In this document: in pieces, positions 26,881 through 36,982 of the stretch
How the letters are laid out: every line of letters starts with the position of its first letter
Numbering within the stretch: position 1 is the first letter of the stretch
Assembly: GCA_021234155.1 (NCBI GenBank)
Contig: JAJEKV010000004.1
Location: 6,822,109 to 6,886,108 of the forward strand
DNA: 64,000 nt
Source of the DNA: Isoetes taiwanensis
Lineage: Eukaryota > Streptophyta > Lycopodiopsida > Isoetales > Isoetaceae
Direction of reading: 5' to 3'
Translations under genes and position numbers: made by a program
Notes under the pieces: generated by a model
The model's input: the letters and a program-made list of their open reading frames with translations, nothing else
What the model was told of the DNA's origin: nothing
Database searches by the model: none

Positions 26881-29043
26881 GTATCTTTTCTCCTTCATGT
26901 TGTCATATCTATTCCCCTATCTCACACTCCACATTTCCAACATTCCATCACCCCATACCACCATACATCTCACACATAGCCTTTTGTTCCATAGTTGACC
27001 TACCACTACCTAAGGCACATTTTCAAAGTTGTTACACCAAAAGGATTGCCTAAGCATCAAGTTCTACATCATCTTTTGTCATCATGTCATTCCATTATCA
27101 CACACTCCACACCATGTGGCTAAAAAAGGGGAGCATTTTATGCTAGCCAAAATACAAAAAAAGGGAAAGGAAAAGCTAAAACACGAGTTTGCCTAGTCAC
27201 CACCTCCAAGTGACATGGCATGATGACTAGATACATATCTCATCACTTACAAAGCCACATTGGTCCACTCATCATTTGCTACCTCCATAGGTCATTCACC
27301 AAGTTGCCACCTAAGCAACAAGTGTCCACATCACCACATCACTCCATACCATGACATCACTTAACACCATTACATCATTCCACATCATCACATCAACTTG
27401 CATCATCAAATGATGACTAGGCAAATGTTGACCAAACCCAAAAAGTTGGTCAACCATAAGATTGAAATGATTGACAAATGTGCCTATTAGCCCTGTTCTT
27501 CCTCCTTGCCACCTCACCAAATCCCATATTAATGCCTACTCACCCCATTCATTTTTTCTACAAAAAACAAAGTATTGCATTTGAAGATTTGATAATACCA
27601 CCTGATAGCCCTCATGAAGCCATGCCAGCTGGCACAAAAAATTTTGAAAAAAGAGTGTGTATTGATCTTCTAAGTGGCTTTCTTGGGAAACGTGCTTCAT
27701 TTGAAAAAAAAATGGCAAAACCTACCTACATCTACCCCCATCTATCTACCCCTCTCATCCCCTCGCCAAGTGGCGCCCCCACAGCATGCCAAGTCGAAAC
27801 ACGAGCCGAGCTTGGCGTGGGAGGAGACCACGTAATCAAGAGAGAGGAAAATAGCTCTCTATTTATACCTTAGCCTCTTTTTGATTTACGCTTTTGTGGG
27901 GATAATTGCTCTCAAGAAAACTCCGAACCCTAAAAATGTGACTTGCCAAGAACTTGTTTTTTGTCGATTGAACTGAGTAATCATTACATTGGCTAACCAT
28001 TCCTGTCCTGTTGCACCCAAAGAAATGTCCAAACCAACCAAAAACATGGCCAAGATCCCGATTTGCCAAGATCCCACGGAAACGCGAGTTTTCAAAAAGG
28101 GGATTCATTCGACAGAGAAAAGTGTGGGCTTTTTCATTTAGCGATTCTGAGGACGAAGTACCTGAAGTGTGAAGTCGGAATTGATGCTGAGAGTTCCTCC
28201 TGCCTTGAGAAATCTATCCTGAGGCACATTATGATCGATTTGTATCCAAAAAATTCATGATTTGTGTGTTTTAGAGATGTCTTGTTGACTGATCATCTTG
28301 GTCATTAACATGATATCGAATGTGATGACTTTGATTCGAGTTTAATGAAAATCTGACCTTGGAAAATATCATTTGATGCATTTGTATTTGAGTTGACTCT
28401 AGTAAATAAAAAAAAAAAAACATATTACGCATTGGTTTGCATGCAAAGCTCCAAACATTAGTGCAATCATTTAGGTAAGGAAAAGCAAAAATAGAGAGGA
28501 GAAAGATCAATCCATTGATATTTTAAAGTCTGCCTCATTTTCATGGATAATCGGTGCTTTCGGACATGCTTCTTTAATTACTGGTGAAGTTTTGACCACG
28601 GAAATAGCATGCCCTTATTGTGCGGGGCTCATATTCCTTTGTTTTGATTTGGTTGGATCAAAAATCTAGTGCCATTTTCATTTGGCAAAATTTAGTGCCT
28701 TTATCCGGTCCATTGACCAATTTCGACTTAGTCAAGAATCATTATTTCTAACCGCCAACCGTGAGGACTCTTTGCATAGACTTTCTACAACACCTTCTTC
28801 AGATATTATTGTGGTATGCTATGCTAGTTTGGATCAAAATGTCGAGTACATTGATCTCCGATTACTGTTAGAATAAGACTAGTTTTTTTTTTTGGCTTTT
28901 GGGAAACTAGTGAAATCTTGTTTTCGGAAGTTTAAGAACAGATATCTCGGACAGGTGATCACCTCAAGTGATCCGGAGGTCCTAGACCAAAATTAGAGCT
29001 TCTTTGACCTGAGGTTGGTGGCTTAGCCAGTTTGCCATCAACA
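26881..29043 (+). mobile_element. Diverged LTR of a plus-strand Ty3/gypsy element
   Basis: The right end is fixed by the junction ATCAACA / TTTTGGAGG at 29043, matching the LTR/PBS junction of the intact element at 55212-55216. Composition follows the LTRs at 43.7 and 55.2 kb read on their coding strand: CAC/CAT-rich short words such as CCACATCATC and a promoter-like CTATTTATACC near 27857-27868. The left end is not resolved. Confidence 0.6.
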
Positions 29044-29046
29044 TTT

Positions 29047-29064
29047 TGGAGGTCCTACCGAGAT
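29047..29064 (+). other. Primer-binding site, tRNA-Gln type
   Basis: TGGAGGTCCTACCGAGAT lies three bases after the LTR end. It is complementary, with two mismatches, to the 3' end of plant tRNA-Gln as I recall it. The intact relative at 55195-55212 has one mismatch. Confidence 0.65.
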
Positions 29065-29067
29065 TTC

Positions 29068-30090
29068 CACCTGGTTTACAAAGAACTCATGGCTCCTAGA
29101 AGAAATGAAACGACCAAGAAGCTCGAAACCATTGGAACCACAAGGAGTACTTTGCAGTATGGTGCAGCCAAATTGTGCAATCCCACGTTGTTTTGAGCTA
29201 AGTTTGCCCATTACTCCACCCATATTTGAGCCAACCATGAATGCCAACCATTTTGAAGGTATTCGATGAATATTATAGAGATTATGGTTGTAAAAAGGGT
29301 AGGTTTTACTCGAGTTTAAGAGATGCATGAAATCTGATGAGGCATATGCTTGGTGTGAGCATGTGACCTCAGTTATGGGTACTAATACATATGAGAGTCT
29401 TGTGCAGCAATTTTTAGCTAGGTTTGTGGCTATGCGCCCCTCAAGAACTAGCAAACGAACTCTGGACTTTTGTATAAGGGCGGTGAAAGTATTAACCACT
29501 ATGTGGAAAGATTTAGTGCATACCCGAGGAAATGCCAAAAGAGTCGGTACCTACTCCCACACTCTATTTTGTGGCTGCTTTCATTAAGGGACTGCACACC
29601 AAGACCCTAAGGTGCAGGGAAGATGCTAAAAATTCAAAATCAGGAAGGTTTTGATACCATACACAAAGCTTTTGAAAAAGGCAACTAAAATCTCCAATGA
29701 TATGTCCTTTTTACCCGATAACCATGTAAACCATTGTGCTGACCCTTTTATCAGTTATGAGCGGGAGTATGAGCATGTACACATTGTATGCGGTGCAAAA
29801 AGAAAGAAGAAAGTCAAAAGATGAAGAAGCTACACCTAAAAGCAATGAATCCAAGAATGAGATGGCCAAAATGTATCGAGACCATTGCAGGCCCGACCAA
29901 ACAACTTTTGGAGTTGAAGAACAACAAAAAACTTATCCCCCTTGTGCACATTGTTTCAAAGATACTCATCCTTCTGATATTTGCTATTCTGAGCATGCTT
30001 AAAATGTGGAAAGATTTTGGAAAGGTCATTTTTACGGAAATAGGTCATCTCAAGACAAATGTTTTGTCAAGGAATACTTTGACAAGCGTG
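29068..30090 (+). pseudogene. Degenerate gag of the plus-strand Ty3 element
   Basis: Blocks align with the gag of the minus-strand element in order: an EAYAWCEHVTSVMGTNTYESL / VQQFLARF-like region near 29337-29430, a YTLYAVQKERRKSKDEEAT stretch near 29780, and the first zinc-knuckle motif KTYPPCAHCFKDTHPSDICY near 29930-29990. Several frameshifts and stops separate the blocks. Here the YAVQKE and zinc-knuckle segments share one frame, showing the ancestral join that is broken in the minus-strand element. Confidence 0.8.
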
Positions 30091-31114
30091 CCTTGCATGC
30101 ATATTTTCCCTTGTTATTCCCTCCCTCTCAAAGGTAAATAACACTTGTCATCAACATGCTCTGAAGACAAATGTTTTGTCAAGATGGAGATAGAGATGAA
30201 AATATCATTTTATGCCTGGAGAATTCAATGGAGGATGTTTTTCCATGTAACCATCTTCGGTTTTTGGGAAGTGTCATAGAAAATTTCTGCTACATGCCAT
30301 CAAAACCACCAGAATGGTTAGCCTCTAATGAAGAAAGTTGACCTCTACATCGGGAAGAGCCCCCGAGTCTCGAGCAACTTCGAAGAATGTTACCTTCTTT
30401 TGTTCAAGAAGGCAACGAGTGGATGAGTTGCTAGTAAGATTGAGGAGCCACGATCTTATAGTCGAAGTAGAATAGGCCTATGGATGATAACATCCATAAT
30501 GGGATTAGAAGGCATTTCCGCATTTTCGAAAGGATGCCCCAAGTTGAGCTAAGCGTCAACGATTGGGTCCTTATGCATCGAGTAACTAAAACTATACACG
30601 CATTGTTAAACGGACATCCAACATATTGAAACCACTTGGTGAGATTGATCACCTCGTCGAGAAGGAATCATTACTAGGATACTTGTTGACCATGTATAAA
30701 GCTAGGACCTCCCCAATAATAATCCAACCCAATGAAAAGAAGTAATCTAACGTGTCCGCCAACTTGTTAATGATGACATCAATTCAATTGATAGGAATAT
30801 TCCAAGAGAGTAACTAAGAGGGGGTCTCTATAATATAAAATTGAATAATACATGAAAGCTACATCTAAAAATAAAAGTACATTAATCACATAGTCTTTTG
30901 AGACAAAAAAGGAATTGTCATGATGACAAATTTGCAAGTTTAGAATTGTTACTCAATAGTTTGGTAATCCATCGCTTAGCGATAGATATGTTAAACATGA
31001 TGGTTGCATCCATCATAGATGGGTAAATATGTTAGCTAAGGCTAGTAAATTAATGTGTTAGATAAGAAACATATAACCTCTTAAGGTAGATAGAATAGCT
31101 GAGATGTTATGACA
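30091..31114 (+). repeat. 1-kb dispersed repeat, copy A
   Basis: Same orientation as copy B at 40431-41495. Both begin CCTTGCATGCATATTTTCCC and end GAGATGTTATGACA. Copy A is about 40 bp shorter, and many differences fall where copy B has CAG or CTG. It begins immediately after the zinc-knuckle remnant, so it may be an internal part of the same retroelement family. No protein domain recognised. Confidence 0.85.
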
Positions 31115-32183
31115 TATTTGGTATATCCGTGATAAAGCTAAATAGCAAATATGCAAATGAAGTATAATGATAGTGCTGAAAAAACCTAAAAATGCAAAGA
31201 ACAACTTCAAGAACGTGACGCCAAACTAGAAGTGGCCAAATAGGACGTGTTTGCGGCAAATAATGCAATGTAACGCATTTTGAAACAATATGGAAATGCG
31301 GAATAAATGAGATGTCGTAAGGAAAATAAGATCACATGCTCAAAGCCATGAATAGATGCCGCAATATGAATAGTACAATTAACAAATAAGGGAAGAGGTT
31401 GAGGTAGAAGTGGCAGACATGTCAGCACAAATCCAAAGGAAGGTCAAGAAGGGGGATTAAATTTGGATTGTATCATGGATCAAACAAAAAGGAGGCTTAA
31501 GTCTGAAGAAAAGTAAGATGGCTATGCACAAGGAGTTTAGGTCAAATGTGAGGCCGAAGTCAAGGTGAGATTATGGCCAAGGGAAAAGAGAAAGTGAAGG
31601 TCAACAATGCTGAGGTCTCGGTTGAGTGCCAGGAGGTTAGCCATATGGTAGAATGAGAAAAGAAAAGGACAAGTGAAACCATAATGATTATGTAAAATGA
31701 CGTATCGGTAGTAAAGCTAGTGCCGTACAGATGGTCTGGAATAATAAAGCAAACGAGATAATGGACATGTGAAATTAAACGAAAACAACATGACTATGTA
31801 AAGTGACATATTGTAAGTAAAGCTATTCATGGAAAGAGTAGCTGGCTGCGAATAGAACAAAGTGGAGTAAACGTAAGCAAGGAATCACCCAATTTCGTAA
31901 AATTGGCGGCGTATAAGAATAAAAGATGCGCTGAGTCTGAAAAAAATGAAAAAACCACCTAACAACATAACATGTCATCCACTGCCAAGAACATAGAACG
32001 CAACGTCGATAAGCTTCAATGTTACATGATGAAGGACAATCGCCAACATATAATGACATATCTCAGAGCAATGTCTCCAAAGAAAACAACAAAGTAACAT
32101 GTTTAAGGTGCAAGCACACATACGAGAAAGAGGAATGCAAGCCAATGAAACAAATGCAATAAGAAAATAACCCCCTAGCCATC
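31115..32183. other. Unassigned AT-rich stretch
   Basis: No motif-bearing ORF. Recurrent TGACATAT.GTAAGTAAAGCTA-like words near 31690, 31800 and 32050 suggest decayed repetitive DNA. Confidence 0.3.
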
Positions 32184-32774
32184 TGTGATGGGCATGCATG
32201 CCTCTCTGCATGGAAGGGGGGATACCCCTCTTGCCTTATCAGGGCTGGGGAGATGCAACCCAGCAGTAGCCCCTTTGGCTACGTACCCGGCAGGCTACGG
32301 TCTAGTCCCTAGACTCTTCAACCTACTCTGCAAAGTGTGCATGGGAGGGGCGGATGGAGCGGACTACCCAACAGCCATGTTCCTATGCCAGCCCAATCCA
32401 CTCTTATGAATTCTGTCTGCAATGACTTCTGGAGACCCAAACCGTCAGTCCATACCCTGGAGTCTGAGCTTTGGGTAGGATCTCCCATGTGATGATGATA
32501 TCGTTGATGAGTTTATATATGTGTGCTATAGTGCAATCACCCTTTGAGGTGACTCTATTTGTATTTGATGTCATGTGCTTACGTTTACTCACGCTTCCGC
32601 AGCTAGGATGGTCCCGAGGGAAGACGGGACAAATGACCCATCCATTCTTCCTCATCGATCCATTGCTAAAGGATTGGTGTCAGGTGGATGGCCTCTATCA
32701 GCTTGGCTGCCAAGGGGATGAATTCCGCTTTCCAATACGATGGGAGCATCGTAGAAGAAGTAGGGGACGCCACA
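32184..32774 (+). mobile_element. Putative LTR preceding a tRNA-Met PBS
   Basis: The right end is inferred from ..GGACGCCACA followed by one base and the PBS. The left end TGTGATGGGC at 32184 is only a guess from the TG rule. A TTTATATATGTGTGC box near 32512 could be a promoter. No matching 3' LTR was found in the window. Confidence 0.4.
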
Positions 32775-32775
32775 G

Positions 32776-32789
32776 TGGTATCAGAGCCA
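32776..32789 (+). other. Primer-binding site, initiator tRNA-Met type
   Basis: TGGTATCAGAGCC is the classic plant LTR-retrotransposon PBS complementary to the initiator tRNA-Met 3' end. It marks the start of an internal region read on the plus strand. Confidence 0.8.
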
Positions 32790-32996
32790 TGATCTTGGTA
32801 GACCAAGATCGGGCACTGACCATTTTCCTGTTAGGACTAACAGTAGACCTTCAGTCTTGGGAATAACAACCCAAGCATGAACCTCGAAAATTGGGAAAAA
32901 AAAATTTCCAATCCTTAGAACAGTAAAGTAGGATAATGTTAAGCTAGGAAGAAACAGTAGAAATCCTGAAAAATTCTGGCCATTAGGGAGTAACCC

Positions 32997-33060
32997 CTTA
33001 CAGAGTGCGCCCAAGGCAGTTTCAAAAAATTTTGAACAAGGGTCTCGCGCACTGTGTGAG
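32997..33060 (+). repeat. Nested palindrome P1
   Basis: Outer arms CTTACAGAGTGCGC and GCGCACTGTGTGAG pair with two mismatches; an inner TTTCAAAA/TTTTGAA pair lies between. First of four related copies. Confidence 0.8.
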
Positions 33061-33207
33061 TGGTTGATCAATTTTGACCTAGACAGATGCATAATTAAAG
33101 TAATCTGATAACTCAGGGTAGCTTAGAATTAAAAAATTAAGCAAAGTATGTTTTAACACTAAGAAACTGTATAGAAAACTAAAATTAGAGCAAAAAATGA
33201 GTAAGCC

Positions 33208-33270
33208 CTCACAGAGTGCGCCCAATGCCTTTCCAAAAGTTTTGAAAGTGCTTCTCGCGCACTATGTGAG
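33208..33270 (+). repeat. Nested palindrome P2
   Basis: Outer arms CTCACAGAGTGCGC and GCGCACTATGTGAG, inner CCAAAAGTTTTGAAAG. It lies 211 bp downstream of P1 and about 70 bp before the histone-like frame. Confidence 0.8.
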
Positions 33271-33312
33271 TGATAGCTGTACTTTTTGCCTGAAAGAACC
33301 TACTAGAGACTC

Positions 33313-34183
33313 GCCGCTACTAGAGAAGCTAGGCATCGACAAAGGAAAATGATCAAGAGGAAGAAAGAAGCAAAGCGGAAGGGACTTGCAGAGAAGGAGG
33401 AGCGCAAGAGGCAGAAGGAGGCCAAAGGGAAAGACCTAGAACTGCCAAAGAAACCCCGAAGGAAAACAAAGACAACACCAAGCAAAGGGGTTAGCATAAG
33501 GGAGCGGGAGCCCGATAGGCCACCATCTTCTTCATCAGAGGCAAAGTCGGACGACGAGGCGCGGAGAATTCCCCGCCCAGCAAAAGGCTCGGGACCTTCC
33601 AACCCCAACAATGAAGAAGTTGCAGCACCACCTCCCTACCCGAAATGGCCAAAGCCAACAACTGACTCTAAGAAGGGCAAGCTGGCACGGGAATCTTATG
33701 TACTCAAGCATGAGCAGGAGTACAAGAAGAAATTGAAGGAGTACCAGAGTACATGAAGATGTACGAGGCGTACTCAAGGTATTATGAAGCAAATAAGGTG
33801 ACGTACGTGGAAGGAGGAAGCCAACAAAGGAGAACACTTTGAAGCCGCCCCCAGAGAGACCCGTACCATCAAAGAAATCCATGAAGAGGAAGTCGGACTC
33901 ATATTTTGCAAAAGCTGCTCAGGAGATTCGAGACTTCTAGAGGAGCTACAGATTGCTGATCCCAAGGGCTGCATTTGCCAAATTAACCCGAGAAATCTTG
34001 CAAGAATTCGACAAAGGGAAGCGAGTGACAGATGATATGTTGCTTGCATTGCAGGAAGCAGTCGAGCAGAAGCTAGTCCAGCACTTTGAAGACTCCCTAG
34101 CATGTGCTCTCCATGCCAAAAGAGGCATCTGTATGACTAGAGATATGAAGCTGGCTAGGTTCATAAAGAAAGAAGATTGCTAA
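33313..34183 (+). pseudogene. Histone H3-like protein with long charged N-terminal tail, broken ORF
   Basis: Positions 33881-34183 encode a histone H3 fold. KAAQEIRDF-stop-RSYRLLI matches the H3 alpha-N helix, then FAKLTREILQEF, ALQEAVEQKLVQHFED, ALHAKRGICMTRDMKLAR and a stop after KKEDC. These match H3 landmarks REI.Q.F, ALQEA, FED, HAKR..IM..D..LAR. Loop 1 between EF and ALQEA is 12 residues, as in canonical H3, not extended as in plant CENH3. Upstream (33349-33753) is an open, very Lys/Glu-rich tail (MIKRKKEAKRKGLAEKEERK) with a Pro/Ser middle (PDRPPSSSSEAKSDDEARR). Damage: the Gln of the KYQK-equivalent position is a TAG at 33938 (CAG to TAG), and frame changes occur between 33756 and about 33810. 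It sits 0.5 kb after a retroelement PBS, between two palindrome pairs. A captured histone gene is the simplest reading; a solitary divergent H3 pseudogene hit by retroelements is the alternative. Confidence 0.85.
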
Positions 34184-34258
34184 AATAATGTACTTATAAA
34201 TTTTTTGTAAATATAGAAAGTGTTTGATTAAGTTGCAAGGTGTAATATTGTAATTAAT

Positions 34259-34267
34259 AAGGTTATA
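34259..34267 (+). other. Target-site duplication of the LINE chimera, left copy
   Basis: AAGGTTATA, repeated at 36644-36652. The flanking sequence continues from one to the other if the intervening 2.4 kb is removed. Confidence 0.75.
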
Positions 34268-36280
34268 GATAGATAGATAGAAATCTTTAACGTCCGCGAA
34301 AACCCAATCGGGTTATGGGACCCAATACAAAAGATGGGGCGTAAGCCCGATGACAGTAACAAAAGAAACAAAGAATATCAACATAACAAAAACACAACAA
34401 AAATAATAATAAGTAGCTAAGCATGTGCACATGAGTTAAGTGTAATCAAACCATGGGTTCTGAGGCCACTGGTCTCGGATGATTGTTGTACCTCCCCGAT
34501 ACACTGCCCACTTTTGCTGCAGCCTAGCCTCTCGCACTTTACACAATTCCTGTTGTCGTCTGGTCAGCTGGAGCGGAGAGAGATCCTCTTGAACCGAGAA
34601 GTGAGTGTCTTTTAGATGCCTTCCGTGTTGAAGGACATACAGCCTGTCCTGTGGGCTATTGACTCCAGGACGATATGGCGGGGTCGGTCTGACCTCTGAG
34701 CCCCAACCCTGCGTGCTGTAACAATGGCGGGCCTCTGAATGTTCATGCCATCTGGGAAGAAATTAGCTGTCTGTTCTACATCCAAGGCGGGATTTGCCTC
34801 TGGCACACCCACGATGCGCAAATTCAAGCTTCTATCCACGCTGTCCGAGCGAATTCTGCTGCCTGCGTGCTCCCATGATCCTTATCTGGCATGCCACTAT
34901 GACCCTGTGCTTGCGTGCCACCTTGATCTTTATCTGTCATCTCCACATCGATATCCGTATGAGCCTCTGTTTGCACCCTGTCAGTAGTGCATGCGCTCTC
35001 GAGGGTCTGGGTTTTAGCATTAGTATAGAATTTTGGGCAAGAGGAGGGAGGCGATTGCGGGGTACCTGCTTCCAAGATGGCAGAGTAAAGCAAATTTATT
35101 ATCTGGAACAAAAGCTTACCTTCGAAGGAAATCGTCGGGCCTGCAAGAGATGCATTATGCAAGGTGTCCAAAAGAAGATGCTGGTCTGATGAGGGCAAGA
35201 GCGGAAGGATCCGTGCTTGAAGTGAGGCGTGCTGATGTACGAGATCAAACTCGGGGAGCGGGAAATGTCCAAGCCATGTGACATGGAGAAGCTCCACACC
35301 GGTGAAGTTACGGCGGCGCTGACTACGCTTCGCTATAAGATGTGAAGAAAGCAAGGATTTAATATGAGAAAAGGCAAGGACGTTGTTCATAGGTTTGGAA
35401 GGAGAAGTCAACAGAGCAAACATGCTTGAATAGGTAAATTAACCGATCTGTGTAGTAAAATGAAAAATGAAAAATCTATCTGCTGGGGGTCTAAACAGAG
35501 AATGAAGAGGATGCTTCTGTACTATGCTGCCAGTGGGCCAGGGATGACACTTCAGGCGAATTAGGGGAGCGCAGATCCTGGATAAATCTAGGCCAATTTC
35601 AAAGAGATAGAAGAGACTTACACTGCCCCTAGGGTGGATTCCAGGATAGGCAAAGCAACGGACTGCTTATAGAGCCAATACTGAATTTCTGCCAAACCCT
35701 TGATGCCGATGTTAAACTCTCGTCTGCATCTATACAGCCAAAAGCTCCTGCCAGACTGTTATCGCCAAGAAAGCTTCTCCTGTTGCTGAGTCTATATGTT
35801 TAGGTGTGAACGCCTGCAAGGAATCACAAGAAGAGACTGAGCTCCAAGAAGAGGTCGAACCCAGCCAGGAAGTACTGGGCAAAAATAAGACTGGGCAAAA
35901 GGGCAAAGCGCAAACCAAAGCCAAGCAGAAAAGCAAGACGAAGCAGTAAGTGCAGAATAAAGCAACAAAGAAAAAAAGGGAAGGAGGAAATCAAGCCTAT
36001 TTCCTGCGGTCTGTCAAGACTGGTCGGCTGCCATGATGTTGGAAAGCAAGCTCGGGCACTGGATCAGATCCATGCTATATAGAGCAACCGATGCTCTCAG
36101 GGTAACCATGTATAGCTGCCGAATCTTGTGTCTGGAGGCTGATTCCTATAGAAACTTCAGGGATGCAGAACGTGCTACATAGGTGGATCTACTGCTGAAT
36201 CCTTTTGCTAGTGCTTTCTTGATGCTACCACCTGCGTCAGCTCACATGAGGAGGTCCTCGGGGCTTCGGCGCTTAGGCGC
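34268..36280 (-). mobile_element. LINE copy with ORF1 but no EN/RT
   Basis: The 3' end lies at the left: a (CTAT)n tail, then a 3' UTR box AATCGGGTTATGGGACCCA shared with the LINE at 36281 (AATCGGGCTATGGGACCCA). Upstream on the minus strand is an ORF1, followed directly by this short 3' UTR; no endonuclease or RT is visible. Sequence from about 35430 to 36280 has no recognised domain and may be its 5' region. Confidence 0.7.
34443..35423 (-). pseudogene. LINE ORF1-like RNA-binding protein, frameshifted
   Basis: An N-terminal part (35423 to about 34850, starting MFALLTSPSKPMNN) runs into a frameshift, after which SLNLRIVGVPEANPALD and RPRHIVLES appear. NLRI.GVPE and the RPR.I...E block are hallmarks of the RRM-like core of L1-type ORF1 proteins. 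After a further frame change near 34612 comes KDTHFSVQEDLSPLQLTRRQ and a stop after PWFDYT, matching the family's C-terminal domain. ORF1 proteins bind LINE RNA and act as chaperones. Confidence 0.7.
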
Positions 36281-36643
36281 TAAGAGCAAGAGAGAATGAG
36301 AATGAGAATGATTTTTTATCGTCCACTGAGGCCAATCGGGCTATGGGACCCATAAGGAGCGCAGCAAACTTATTACTGTCCGGGTTAAAAAACCCCGCCC
36401 TGAAGGGTTTTCGAGGGAAAAACTTTGGCAGTAATAAGAATGCTGTCAAACTGTACAAGTATACATCAATGTATATATACATGTCAAGTGTGTGCCCGAG
36501 GACATAGCTGATCTCGCGTGTCTATAACCTCCTGAAGGTATGATCCCAGCACCCATACGGATGCTGTGCTCAATGTCACATGTAACGACTGGCCAGGCCT
36601 GACCAACTCAGCATAGCGCGTCCGAATTTGATCATAAGAGAGA
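36281..36643 (-). mobile_element. 3' end of a second LINE, fused to the first
   Basis: Inverted copy of the 3' terminus of the LINE at 22321-25600, with the same GGGTTTT..AAAACCC hairpin region and a tail of ATTCTC repeats (36286-36311). Only about 360 bp are present. Its truncated end abuts the right-hand AAGGTTATA. Confidence 0.85.
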
Positions 36644-36652
36644 AAGGTTATA
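36644..36652 (+). other. Target-site duplication of the LINE chimera, right copy
   Basis: AAGGTTATA, identical to 34259-34267. Confidence 0.75.
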
Positions 36653-36715
36653 ATAATAGCATGTATAATTGAAATTAGTTAATTTGGCCAAAAAGTGCTG
36701 TTTTGAGCCCCACCC

Positions 36716-36778
36716 CTCGCAGAGTGCGCCAGGGCCCCTTTCAAAAGTTTTGAAAGTGCCTCTCACGCACTGTGTGAG
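36716..36778 (+). repeat. Nested palindrome P3
   Basis: Outer arms CTCGCAGAGTGCGCC and CACGCACTGTGTGAG, inner CTTTCAAAAGTTTTGAAAG perfect palindrome. It resumes the pattern after the LINE insertion. Confidence 0.8.
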
Positions 36779-36919
36779 TGTTTGGCTATTGATCTATGCT
36801 TAGACTTGTTCAAATCTAGAAACTATGGGCACAGACCATCTTAACTCCGCGAGATAAGTAGGATTCTGCCTTCATATCAACTTTTTAGAGTCATCTAGAA
36901 CCTAAATAGGTGGCAACCA

Positions 36920-36982
36920 CTCACAGAGTGTGCCCTGAGCCCTTTCAAAATTTTTGAACAAGCCTCTGGCGCACTGTGTGAG
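36920..36982 (+). repeat. Nested palindrome P4
   Basis: Outer arms CTCACAGAGTGTGCC and GGCGCACTGTGTGAG. Spacing from P3 is 204 bp, close to the 211 bp between P1 and P2. Confidence 0.8.

Noticed and set aside
33303-33611. Minus-strand open frame rich in Ser/Phe/Leu
   Set aside because: It is the antisense shadow of the Lys/Glu-rich tail of the H3-like ORF.
33953-34183. Centromeric histone CENH3
   Set aside because: Loop 1 has canonical H3 length, not the extended loop of plant CENH3, and the tail is unlike known CENH3 tails; kept as divergent H3-like.
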